This document shows positions 1 through 10,552 of a stretch of DNA of 64,000 nt, piece by piece. Each line of letters opens with the position of its first letter. Positions within the stretch are counted from its first letter, which is position 1. A model generated the notes under the pieces. That model was not told the origin of the DNA and did not search any database. It saw only the letters and a list, made by a program, of their open reading frames with translations. Source of the stretch: Phlebiopsis flavidoalba. Taxonomy: Eukaryota; Basidiomycota; Agaricomycetes; Polyporales; Phanerochaetaceae. Made by a program: the position numbers and the translations under genes. Location: contig JAOCPU010000002.1 of assembly GCA_035772785.1 (NCBI GenBank), forward strand, positions 1,116,001-1,180,000. The letters are read 5' to 3'.

Positions 1-6
1 GGTGCC

Positions 7-2651
7 TCACCGCGTTGTCGGCGTGTCTGATGGCTTCTGAGCAAGAAACTCTTCAAGCCGCTGCGACAGTGCCTTGCCGTGAATGTCCATCTTAATCTGC
101 CCGCGAATCTCCTCGAGTTTTTCGCCATCATAGCGTCGGCTGTTTCGTGAGTGATTCCCTGGTTGGCTTTACCCGCGGCAGGAGAGGGGTCTTGCCGAAG
201 TTCGAAGCAATGCGTCTACCTTTGCGTGTATGCCCTGTGAGCCCATGCTCATTTCTCTCACCTGGTGTTTCTCTACTCGCTTCATAGCGTCGTCGATTAT
301 TCTGTAGTAGCAGTTTTTTTGACTCCTCATCGTATGTCCAGGGTTCCTAAGGTGTCGAAGTAGGGAGAGGAGTGTCAAAGACCTTTCCGCGACAACGGCG
401 CCTAAGGTCTCTCAGGAAGGCCTTTGAGCTCGGGCCTTGACTTCGGAGATTTGGTGACGAGTTTATGTTGCTTAAACGAGTTTGCTGTTCTCGATTGGCA
501 AGAATTGACGAATGGCAGGGCTCGCTAGAAACGGCGAGAATAGGCTTAAAGACAGGTAGGGGCTTATACTGGGGGGTCTGATCCGCGATGATTTTGTCTG
601 GTGATCTTGGCACTGGAGGGCATCGACCTCTCCTTGGATTGAGACGGAAGAGGTGCAGGCTCTTGCGGTATACGTCGGTGGGGCCTCGAGCCAGCGGGAA
701 GGTGACGGTAAGGCAGCCGGTAGAGAATGAGGCATGTCTGTCTGCACGGTGAGGATGGGTGGCAAAGTCCTCGTCGGGGTGGCAGGTAGCGCCGTCAGAG
801 TATCGGGAAGCGGGCGAAAACACATCAGGTCGTTCTGATACTTGAGGACTAGTGGCGTGGATTTTGGGAGAGGCGATCGAGCCAGGGGTTTTCTTCACTC
901 CCAATGGATTGCCCGGAGGGGATAGAAGTAAGGCGCCTAGAGAGAGGAGAGACAGGAGAGGCTGGCTTACTTCCACTGAATGAGTCGACAGCCGACTGTT
1001 GTCCAATGGAGGAAATTGTGCCGTGCCGGAGAAGGACACTCTGCCTTGGTAGACTAGGTTCAGTCGGGGACAAAATCTGGCGAGAGCGCGTGGATTTGGT
1101 AGGTGAGCCAGTCGATGAGACCGTGGAAGATCGCTCAAGTTCTGCAAGACGTTGCTTGACCATAGACTTTTGATCAAGGTTAAGGATAGATGGGGTCTTC
1201 TTCTTCCACCAGGGGTCGGAAGGCGCGACCACGTAGATTTGTCTGGGGTCATCAGGGGAAGAACCGTCTGAGAAACGGGAGGGTCGTACAGCTGCACCTT
1301 TGCAGGCTCCGTTACTTTCGATGACGTCAGAGGAACATCGGGGACCAAGGGAAGCTCGCTTTCAGTCGTAAGTGCTACAGCAGAAGCCTCTGTACCTCTG
1401 CAACGGAAGAATCGGCGGCCTCGACGTGAGAAGGGTTCATGGCCCACGTATCCGTAGTCGCGGTTGAGGGGCGTCGTATGGAGGGCGTTCTCTGTTCGCT
1501 GGCACGCAAAACGACGTCCCTTGATAGACCTTTGAGTAAACGTCGCGTTGGTACAAAAAGGAACTTACCAAATCGCATTGACCCATCCCGCCCGCGCTCT
1601 TTCACAGATACGGCGGCAAACTTTTGCCGCACCCGGCCTTTCGAACAACAGCTCAAAGACTTTGAGGTCACCCCAGCCTGGGTCGTAGGGCAACAGCTGA
1701 GCTTCTGTGGGTTCCAAGTCTTCCAAACTGAGAGAACGGATGTCGGTACACTGGGGTAGCTGCACCAACGAAGTCGATGGGTTGCCCAGATACCGAACGC
1801 CAGGTGACCATAATATGAGTATTATGGAGGGCCACGTCGCAATTGATCCAGACTGGCAAACCGTTGGGCAAGACAGGTTTGCAGAGGTAATGGAGCTGGC
1901 CGGTGTAGAGACGGGTATCGGAGTAGTACATTCTTCCTCCGAGCTCTGGAGGAGACGAGTCTCGCTTGGGGGAACTCTGGAGAACAGCGGGCGACTTGCT
2001 CGGAACGGGCGGGAGAGGCGTGTGATTGTCTTTTGCCGTTCGGAGGGCAGTACTCTTCTGCTTGTAATAGGTCCGGTATATGTGTGGAGGTATCCCGTAC
2101 AGTCTTCCCCTTCTTGGCTGAAGACGGAAAGGATGTTGCGGAAAAGACTGGCGGATGGGTGAACGGCCCTTCTTTCTTCCCTCCCCTCGTCGGCTAAGTC
2201 TTGAACCACCAGTTTCTTGGACAGGTGGAGGTCGATGTCGTCCTCTTCTGCTCGGTATATGAAACCGTCTATCGATAGCGACTCATATCGCCCTATAGAA
2301 AGCTCTTTCGTGGTGCCGCGACGAGAAAGAGCGGGCTTGGTGGTTTTCGTCTTGACGGGGATGGAAAAGTATGGTCCGTAAGGATCTGGTTCGAGCGACT
2401 CCTTTGTACTACGAGGTAGCAAGCCTCCGAGGAGGATGCAGTTTGAGTGGACGGCTTGGGGAACTTCTCTATTGGAGAGCCTGAGAGTGTCGGCTCCGAC
2501 AAAACGTCTGGCTTGGTGTATCGGCTGGTTCTGAAGTCTTCAAAGGGGGTGACAACAGCGGTCTGGTTTTCGAACTTGCCCGGCTGTCGAGTCGGACGAG
2601 TAGGAAAACAGAGAGGATGGCCTCGGAAGGTTCTCGTACCGTCCGCGCCAT
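7..2651 (-). CDS. PH-domain protein with C-terminal coiled coil (frames broken)
   Basis: Unnamed fungal signalling or membrane-adaptor type protein. Read on the minus strand, the N-terminal third is Ser/Thr/Pro-rich and probably disordered. A pleckstrin-homology-like domain follows at about 1,570-1,960: beta strands around VWINCDVALHNTHIMVTW, a strand containing KVFELLFE, and the usual closing helix ending in WVNAIW. A second low-complexity stretch with SPTKSTRSRQILSPTEPSLP lies near 1,050-1,150. The end is helical (IIDDAMKRVEKHQVREMS near 250-300, then LEEIRGQIKMDIHGKALSQR, stop at 7-9). PH domains usually bind phosphoinositides, so a membrane role is inference. The domain is spread over at least three frames and introns are likely. 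The start is uncertain: ATG at 2,649-2,651 is the best candidate but an upstream start is possible. The long open frame at 347-1,447 is only partly real. Confidence 0.55.
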
Positions 2652-3402
2652 GGCGGTTGTACCAAGACGAAGTAAGGCAAGCACAAGCTTACTGGTGGGG
2701 CAGCATCCAGGTATAACAGTAGACACCCTGGGGATAGGGCTGACCACCCCGGAATGGTCAGCCATTACCCCGTCAGCCATTCCCGTGAGGACTAGGTTCA
2801 GGCATGGGGTGTTGACTACACCGCGTCCAGGAACATCGCCACCCCCTATAGCAACAGCAGTAATCTTGCACAGAATTTGCGTTCGATAAAAAATCTGTAA
2901 ATAAGCTCCTCTCCCTCCCCTTCGAAAATGAACTACGAGTGCAACATGAAAACGCAAACACACCGTGATTCAAACACAGACTGGTTTCCTACCATGTAAT
3001 ATCAGAGCATGCGTGAAGACGAGACCTTGGAAGGTCTACGTACCCTACGAGCATGTAACCATCTCAAGATGCTAAGATAGTGATCTTTCTTGTGTTATTG
3101 GTGCCCAGTCTTCAAGATCTCAAAATGCGGGTGGTGCATTTTGTGCAACGCAGTTGTGGTCGACGCAAGGGTGTAGTCGACCAGTACTCGGTCAGTTTGA
3201 AAGAGTCAAGACGGGGTGGTGAGCGGACCGATTTCAAAGTAATTGACAAGGGTAAGTACGCGCTTTGTTATGTGTCAGACTCTATCACTTACTAGCACTG
3301 ATCCTCATTTCTTTGCCAGCGCTTGGATCTACCGGTCACGTTTTCCGCTAGACAACTCGAGAAAAGTCGGCTGGATCCGCAGGGGACAACACTCACACCG
3401 CT
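2652..3402. other. Intergenic region, divergent promoters
   Basis: About 750 bases between the minus-strand PH-domain gene and the plus-strand ATP synthase gene. I see no coding similarity. It should hold the 5' ends and promoters of both divergently transcribed genes; no clear TATA box or named operator stands out. Confidence 0.4.
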
Positions 3403-4072
3403 ATGTCTGCGCTTCGTCTCGCTTCGTCCGCTGTCCAGGAGGGCACCAAGAAGCGTTTGCTACCGCTCCGTCGTGGCTATGCTGAGGCTGTCTCCGACAA
3501 AATATAAGCTTTCCCTGGTCCTGCCTCACCAGGTACGTGACAATATAGCTCAACCCGTGGATCGATGTCTAACCCCGCTGCGTCGTCCGTAGGCAATCTT
3601 TCAGCTCAGCTGATGTTGTCCAGGTGAACTTGCCAGCTGCTACTGGTGACATGGGTATCCTTGCGAACCACGTTTCCCAGCATCGAAGCTGTCCGCCCCG
3701 GTGTCGTAGAGGTCGTTGAGTCGGGCAACACGTCGAAGAAGTTCTTCGGTACGTGTTTTGAACACATATTCTTCGTGCTTAAACTGAGAAACGCGCTTTC
3801 GTAGTGTCGGGTGGTTTTGCCACTGTTCACCCCAACAACAAGCTCACCATCAACGTCATCGAGGCCGCTCCCTTGGACGCTTTCTCCCCTGAGGTAAGCC
3901 CTGTCTATGCACCATCTTTCAGGTCTCATCTTACACTATCACTCGCAGGCTGTCCGCGCCAACCTTCAGGAGGCTCAGCGTGTCGCTGCTGGCAACGGCT
4001 CAGAAGCAGACAAGCTTGAAGCACAAATTGAGGTCGAAGGTTTACGAGGCCCTCCAGCACGCTTTAGCCTAA
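3403..4072 (+). CDS. ATP16: Mitochondrial F1 ATP synthase delta subunit (bacterial epsilon type)
   Basis: Central-stalk subunit of F1Fo ATP synthase on the matrix side of the inner membrane; it links gamma to the c-ring. The start MSALRLASSAVQEGTKKRLL has the Arg/Ser/Ala-rich look of a mitochondrial presequence. The core follows: AEAVSDKI, then LPAATGDMGILANHV, VRPGVVEVVESG, FFVSGGFATVHPNNKLTINV, EAAPLDAFSPE, and the C-terminal helices AVRANLQEAQRVAAGNGSEA. Three GT-AG introns are seen at about 3,533-3,592, 3,749-3,804 and 3,894-3,948; stop TAA at 4,070. At least four single extra bases (near 3,505, 3,599, 3,674 and 4,040) break the frame, yet the protein is textbook in every segment. The breaks are best read as sequence errors. 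Confidence 0.93.
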
Positions 4073-4420
4073 GCTTATGGATTGTACACTCTTCCTTTAC
4101 TTAGTGCAAAATACATAGAATGCGCTCCTCTGCTGCAAATATGTCTGTAAATACAGTGGCTATATTGCGAAACGGAAGCTAGACATCGGGCGCTATGTTT
4201 CCCCGCTTAGCGCTGGACGGACGGATGAGAGACCGCGTCCCGCGTAAATGACCGTTGTTTCTCAGGCTGCCACCGCGACGAAAACAAATAGAGTTTCTCA
4301 GCCTGGCGAACACCAACAGCACTTAGTCCTGGCTCATTCATCACACTCTCTTGTCGTATTCAACCCATCGCTCCCTGGCACGACGCATTCCATTCATTAA
4401 GCTGACGACACTTATACGAG

Positions 4421-7400
4421 ATGGGTCTCACAATTCCAGAGGACAGTGAATGACCCTAGGCTTCTGGAGCAGGAGCCCTTCAAAGGATGTTTCGAAGAAC
4501 AACGGCCTCTCGCGAGTCCGAGCCGCTGTCTTCACGGCGTAGTAGTCAACGCCCAGCCCTGTATGTAAAGGTCGAGGAAATTCTGCGTAAGGAGCCAGAG
4601 AGTGTGAGTCCATTCTAGGGCAAGAGCCAGTCGCTCCTCGTGAAACTGACACGATGTGAACCGCTTTATAGCTGGCAGCAGCCCGCGCCTGGCTGGGAGC
4701 CGTTTTCTCTAGAGAACAGGAACCAGACCTGTCTTCGGAGGGACCTCAACATCTTCATCAAGTTCTACTGGATCATGTTTTCGCACAAAAAGAACGTTGA
4801 ATGGTATTTGAAGGACTTCCTCCTCCAGACATGCAAAGCACGGGATGAAGATTATCGATGCGCCCTTGACGCTGCTGAATATAGCAGTGAATCCCATCAA
4901 AAGCACGCAGTCAGCTACTGAACGACTTGCCCGCAAAACCGCGGCAACGGTGCTTGAAGAGGCCTAGAAGAAACGAGTCAGCGCCGCCAAATAAACAGGG
5001 TCTTGACATCATTACCGGTCTGGTCCAACCTGTGTCGACCCCCCTGGTTCATCCAGCTTTGTTGTCTCTGAATCTGCAACCTCGTTATAATTACGAAACA
5101 GGGCCTCATTGGTCCATGGCGACCCGTGATTTTGATCACTCACTCTAGCCCTTAAGACCCGAGCAAGAAAACGAGGTCGGAAACGTCAGGCGAAGAAGCA
5201 GACCCTAGAGTCTGAGATAACAGCTGCACGAACACAACTGACTCATGCCGATATCGTGAGGAGTCGCCTCTCACATCGTTATCCTCAGAGGTCGATGGCG
5301 AATCTCACCCTATGCGCACAGACATCCAATTTATTCCCCTAGCTCCATCTGCTTCACGCATCGAGACTGTTTCGCTTAACCAGGCGCAGACTGGTGAAGA
5401 TGCATATCCTATCCAAAGCATGCGTAAAGAGCCTCCGTGTTCTGCCGCGAACCGTGCTAGCCTACACACCCACGCTGACGATTGCAGAGAGGAGACGAAC
5501 GTGGAGGAAACTACTGGAAACCGTTGTCAGGAACCGGTTCCTCCAAGGCTTGATAATGAGGCTCCGATAGACATCCAATTCGCTCCCCTAGTTCCAACCG
5601 TCCACGCTCTTGCGGCCATTCCTCCTTGCCATGCGCAGACCAGTCAAGATTCAAGCCCTCCCAGAGGTGTCCCGCAGGCAACCTCCACACGCCCCGCGCA
5701 GCAAATCGTGACAAACTACAAGCCCTTGCGGTCGATCTTAACAAGTACGAAAGGAACCGTAGGGGGAACACTGGGGATACCCGCATGTACACCTCGAGAG
5801 TCCTGCTTCGACGATTCCCGGTAAGAAAAAAACATCCCGCGAGTCGTAGGCGATCACAGGCACAACCAGTACACCTCGAAAAAAGCCAAAAGTGGTACGG
5901 CCTATTTCTTCGATTGACACGCGACCGGGGAAGAAGAGGAAGGTGGAAGAATGGAGATGTTTCTTCACGATGACGCCCCAATGACAAAAGCTGTCAAGTT
6001 GACCGCACGGACAGAGGCTCATTCGAATGCACAACCTCGGCCAGATTTCTCAATAAGCCAAGACAGATTCGGTGTAGAAGAGCCTCGAGGGTCTAAACGT
6101 TCGCAGAGATCTCCCGCTACAGACTGCCGCTTACTGAGGCAAAATCTTTCACGATCCTCTGAACGCCTTACCATACGGCTGCCGAAGCGAAATCACAAAA
6201 TACGTTCACAGGCTCCGCCTAGGCCTGTACTCCCAGAGGGTCTGCAGCTTGTGTAGACGATATTCTGTGCGACGCTGGCGAAAACGGTCGCGAGATGCAT
6301 ACGTATTCAAACCGACGAGGAACAGGTCTAGCGAGTGGGAGCAGGACCCAGATAGCCATTTTCCCGGCGACTCTAGCGAATCCGAGGACGATCTTCCTAA
6401 GAAGAAAACCAGATCGACATCGAAATTCGGGAGAAGGAATCTCTCACATAGGGAGAAGGTTGGTGACGATTCCACCAGCTCATCTACGAGGAACGTCCGG
6501 GTCGCCCTCGCAAATCGTTGCAAATCTCCCCTTCGACCGGTATTTCGCACGGTATATCTGTGGACTACACAGCAGAGACAGGCGCAGAAATGCTTTCTTG
6601 CCGAACAAGATCCTATCGAACAAGAACCTATCGAACAAGAAGATCCCCGACTTACCCTATGTCCTCTTATTGACGATCCACTGGGCTGACCGAGAAAGCG
6701 AGTTACCCAAGTTACCGCCAATATGGGCTGAGGTAAGAATTACTCGCAATTGTAACGGATGTATGCTGATTCGAGTCTGTGTTGTTAAGTCGAGACAAGA
6801 AGTGTGTGAATCCTTTGACTGGTTCCGTAGCTATCAGGGAGGCGTATATTTCGTCAAGAATATAGTAAAAAGGCTATCTCTCTGTCGGCATTCTCAGCGA
6901 AGTAAGTTTCCGCATATTCTTGCCGAGTGTGCGTCGTGGTAAAGCATGATCCAGCCGTGACCTATTCTATGCGCGGCGGAAAGCTGATCATATCTCATGG
7001 GTGCGTTCTGTCCCGATTTCGCTTGTCCCATCTCGTACTCAGGAAAGCAGAGGAGGCAAGGCGGCCCCAAAGTCTGGCAAAGGCACCGGGGACCGTCGTC
7101 GCAAGCGACCAACAAGAAGATGACAAAGTCAGTCAGGGGCCCTTCTGCACAACTACAGAACACGACGGCGCTCTCGTTCTCCATCATCGATGACAAATAT
7201 GCCCTGTTTCCCGTTCGACCTCGCAGCAAAGCGGTGCACATACGCAATCCTGGGATGGTATCAGATTGCTCATGCTTGGGTGCGTCCCTCGCAAAATACC
7301 GCCAACGGCCAGTCTCATAAGTTCCGTCATAGCCGAATATCAACCCGATCCTTTGAGCCAAGAGTGGCCGGGTAATACGATACAAATTCGCATTCCAGTG

Positions 7401-9360
7401 GTGCGAGGCGCAGGGTGCACCCTGGTGGGCTTCGTCAACGGGGTTGAAAGATTTCTGTCCCGAATTGTGATGCATCAGACTGATATACGTTCTAGACCAC
7501 CTGCATACTCCCGCCATACCATTATTAAACCCGTGAGTCTATACTTGCCTGATAGTTACGCCACCGTTATTTTTGACATGTTACGACTAGAGGAAGACTT
7601 GAAAGAAAGCGTCGGTCAGACCTGTGATCATTGCTCGCAGTGGTCACGCGCAGGTCTATGAAGAAGGCTGGATGTGTCTCAAGCCACGATGCCGAGCGTT
7701 TTGGCATCTACGTGACGTTGAGGAAGTGCCCTATGGGCTCCAGTATTCCGCCGCGTTTCTGCGTCCAGTACAACATGGAAACCGACCAGATTCTTGGAGA
7801 CCTTCGTCCTCCTCTTCCGGCTTCTCAGGCTGTCCATGATAGAATAACGACTAGTCGCCATTTCTGCAAGGGTTGGCATTGCGACAAGTGTGGGAGGTTT
7901 ATCGAGCAGGTTCGCACGCGGCCGGTCATCAACGCGATGCGTTCAACTCATATTTCACTCTACAGGTATAAATGGGAACATTGGGAATGCCAAAGTTGTG
8001 GAGTAGGCGCCTTAGATTCTACTCCCCAACGTGTGTCTAACATCGAACTTCGCTTGTAGAATATCTATGCAGTGCCTGGTTCGATTGCGAACCGCCAACG
8101 AGTTCTTTGGCGCTCCGAAGGGCAAGTTCGATACACATAAGATTAGCCCTCAATCGGGTACGTTTTTGCTGCTTCGCGACATTTCTTTTCATAGACGGTC
8201 TGGTAGGTATACTTCCTAGTCAACACTCGATGTTCCGGAGCGACAAGGCCTTTGGTACTCGTGTGACCTTCGTCCTTCCTTATGGCAGGTCCGTTTATGA
8301 CGACTATTTTTGTCCTTACGATCATAGCTCATATCAATGACAGAGGGAAGATACATACCTTGTTATCAAGGCCTACTATGAATGGTCCTGGCAAACGAGA
8401 TTCTAAGACAGTACCAGGATCAGGCAGCGTCTGGGTCCCTGAAATTCCGACGGTGGCCACTGCGAAGCGTGAGTCACACATAATGATTAATTTGATTGAA
8501 AGGCGTGTGCTAAGCACAATATTCGTAGCACAAATGTGAGAGGTCGCGGTAGCTCCTGCGATGACACCAGATCTGACTTCCTATCAGGTCGAGGCACCCT
8601 CCTCACAAACTATTTCTCTCAGAATAGTACGTTTTGGGCGCCATCGCGTCACTTCATGCTCATACTTACTGCGTGTTCCAGCTGGGGAACCGTATCAGGT
8701 ATCCCAATTCTTCGCTCATTACGAAGCCATTGATGATAACCTATTGTATGATAGTACGTTGGCGGTACAGCTAACACAGTATCGTTCGACTCTGCACCCC
8801 ACTGCTGTCGTTGGTGCCTTAGACCTGATCAAATTGCGTATTGAAGAGGCGGGTCTAGGGTTTGACCACCAACTTCAATGAAGTACTCACTGCTGGCTTA
8901 CATGGAGGAGCAGAAGATGGCGGTACGCGCCAAGTTTTCGAGCCGATCCACTTGCTAACAACGAGGTTCAGTTTCACAGCGACGCTGAGCGCGGCTTGGG
9001 TCCGAACGTCGCCTCTCTTTCTTTGGGCGCCGGAGCGTACATGCACTTCCGCCTACATGCACAATTCGCCGATCAGGAAATGCCAAACGCCGGGAATCGC
9101 GAGGTGTTGACTCTCTTTCTCCGACACGTACGTCTTCGAGCATTAATGTCAAGAAAGTTCTAGAGACCTGACCTATTGCTTATTTCAGGTGACGTGGTTG
9201 TGATGGAAGGGGCAGACATTCAGAAATACTATGAGTAGGTCCCATTGTTGACAATGCCATTGCTACCACTGACATGTATTGCAGACACACTGTCGTTCCT
9301 CTTAATTTCCGCATCGCTGCCACCGCAAGATTCATTGGAGGCCAGCATTATAATCCTTAA
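4421..9360 (+). CDS. AlkB-like Fe(II)/2-oxoglutarate dioxygenase with basic N-terminus and zinc-knuckle pairs
   Basis: Large nuclear-type dioxygenase of a family expanded in Agaricomycetes. The catalytic domain lies at the 3' end. HSD (HxD iron ligands) is at 8,975-8,983, followed by the AlkB-like SLSLGAGAYMHFRL, LRHGDVVVMEG, the distal His in YYEHTVVP (9,286-9,288) and the 2OG-binding arginines in NFRIAATAR; it ends GGQHYNP at 9,360. Upstream, at 7,615-8,010, are paired cysteines: CDHC, WMCLKPRC, then CDKCGR and WECQSCG. Before that is a conserved region (SFDWFRSYQGGVYFVK near 6,815; DDKYALFP near 7,190). The N-terminal half is disordered and basic, with KTRARKRGRKRQAKK near 5,155 and two SV40-like signals, PRKKPKV and GKKRKVEEW, near 5,880-5,950, so nuclear location is inferred. 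Substrate unknown (DNA, RNA or protein). The start at 4,421 is tentative; many introns and frameshifts. A TET/JBP relation is an alternative, but the HxD...H...R spacing looks AlkB-like. Confidence 0.78.
5316..5690 (+). repeat. Two diverged in-frame repeats in the dioxygenase N-terminus
   Basis: The phrase gacatccaatt(t/c)..(t/g)cccctag(c/t)tcc occurs at 5,321 and again near 5,569, about 250 bases (84 codons) apart. It encodes DIQFIPLAPS and DIQFAPLVPT. The following residues are alignable only weakly (QAQTGEDA versus HAQTSQDS). This looks like an old internal duplication in a disordered linker. Confidence 0.55.
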
Positions 9361-9775
9361 ACCTTCGACCGACCGATTCCTTTCTCGCTGCATTCTTTAT
9401 TCTTATGTACCATGATAAATGAGCTTACATATGATGTTTTACTACAGCACATTTCTACCGTTCGATTCGACAATCAATCGATAATATTCAAGGCGGCTGA
9501 TATGACCAAGTTAGGCAACAGGTGTCATCGTGGCGTTCTCAGGGGTCATAACGTCACGCGCCATGCATTCATCAAGGCCAACGGCGTTTGCCGGAGTTTT
9601 CCAGTTTGTATTCGACTTGCTCTTATGACTGCTACCTTCAATTTATATCGCAGTCGTACAGAAAAGGCTGGTCCAAAATGTTTTGACGCTTCAAGGACTT
9701 TTCACAAAAAAGTCGGATGATAAAGCCAGCTACAAACACCGCATAACACCTGCGATGCTTCAAGGATCCTATGCG
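9361..9775. other. Intergenic, 3' flank of dioxygenase
   Basis: About 400 AT-richer bases after the dioxygenase stop. No protein similarity is recognised in any frame; the open frame at 9,412-9,720 has no family look. Confidence 0.35.
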
Positions 9776-10534
9776 CATGTAGACCAAAACGAGAGCCGTC
9801 GAATCTATGCCGAATATCCGCTTCTCAGGTAACCCTGTCATGCGACTGACTCAATGACTTCCCACGGCCTCTTTGGCCGGGCAATCACGCTTTCTAGGCG
9901 ATCGTATCCCGTCTTACCTTTCACTTTCAACTTCTTCTCCAGTAATTCAAACGATTCAATTTCTGACCAGATATTGCCTTCGGCTCATTCAGTCTCAAGA
10001 CATTGCTCAACGCACATGCACGTCTCTCTGATGTGTCCTCAGACCCGTGAGATGATAAAGTAAGTCGTCTTGTGCGTGTCTTTGTGGGACTTGATGTGTC
10101 ACAGCAACGCATCGTGAGAAATATGACTGATAACACGTTTTCCACAGACGTAACTATTCACACCGGAGTGTTGGTATCCGACGACCGTGAAGTATTCGTC
10201 CTATGATCGGCAGAGACACCCAATCGCTACTTCCTTGACGGCAAGTCGTATCGAACCTAGAAGGATCTACGCCGCGAGATCGCCGACCCATGGCACTTCT
10301 ATGTTTATTTACCACGTGAGTATTTTCGCACTTCGAAACGGTGCGTTTCTGAATGACACAAGGAAAGCAGAGTGCTCATGAATGGATGATCGTAAGGTCC
10401 ATAACGCGAAGTTTTCGTTGATATGGCGCCCTTCACCGTTGGTTCATTGGCCTTACAAATGGCCTCGAATCAACGAGTATTTAACACTCGGATACTGTAC
10501 CGTGTCCTTCACCCCTCCCCTTTTCGCAGGTTAG
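9776..10534 (+). CDS. Small unrecognised multi-exon gene
   Basis: I do not recognise the family. Several exon-like pieces on the plus strand share good codon use and are joined by plausible GT-AG introns: HVDQNESRRIYAEYPLL near 9,775-9,830; TIHTGVLVSDDREVF near 10,150-10,195; RYFLDGKSYRT then DLRREIADPWHFYVYLPR near 10,220-10,315; and a last exon containing HWPYKWPRINEYLTLGYC that ends TPPLFAG with a stop near 10,532. The stop lies only 18 bases before the ATG of the glycosyltransferase, so the two genes are tightly packed. The 5' end is unknown. No signal peptide or membrane segment is seen. Confidence 0.35.
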
Positions 10535-10552
10535 ACGCGGCTCCTCGTAGAG

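Noticed and set aside
347..1447. 366-codon open frame on the minus strand
   Set aside because: Only parts share the PH-protein reading. Between about 849 and 1,232 a different frame (ending LDRLSQNPRH) has the more protein-like sequence, so the long frame is not a gene by itself.
3403..4072. ATP16 as a pseudogene
   Set aside because: All breaks are one-base slips, splice sites are intact, no missense decay is visible, and the same slip pattern is found in unrelated genes across the window.
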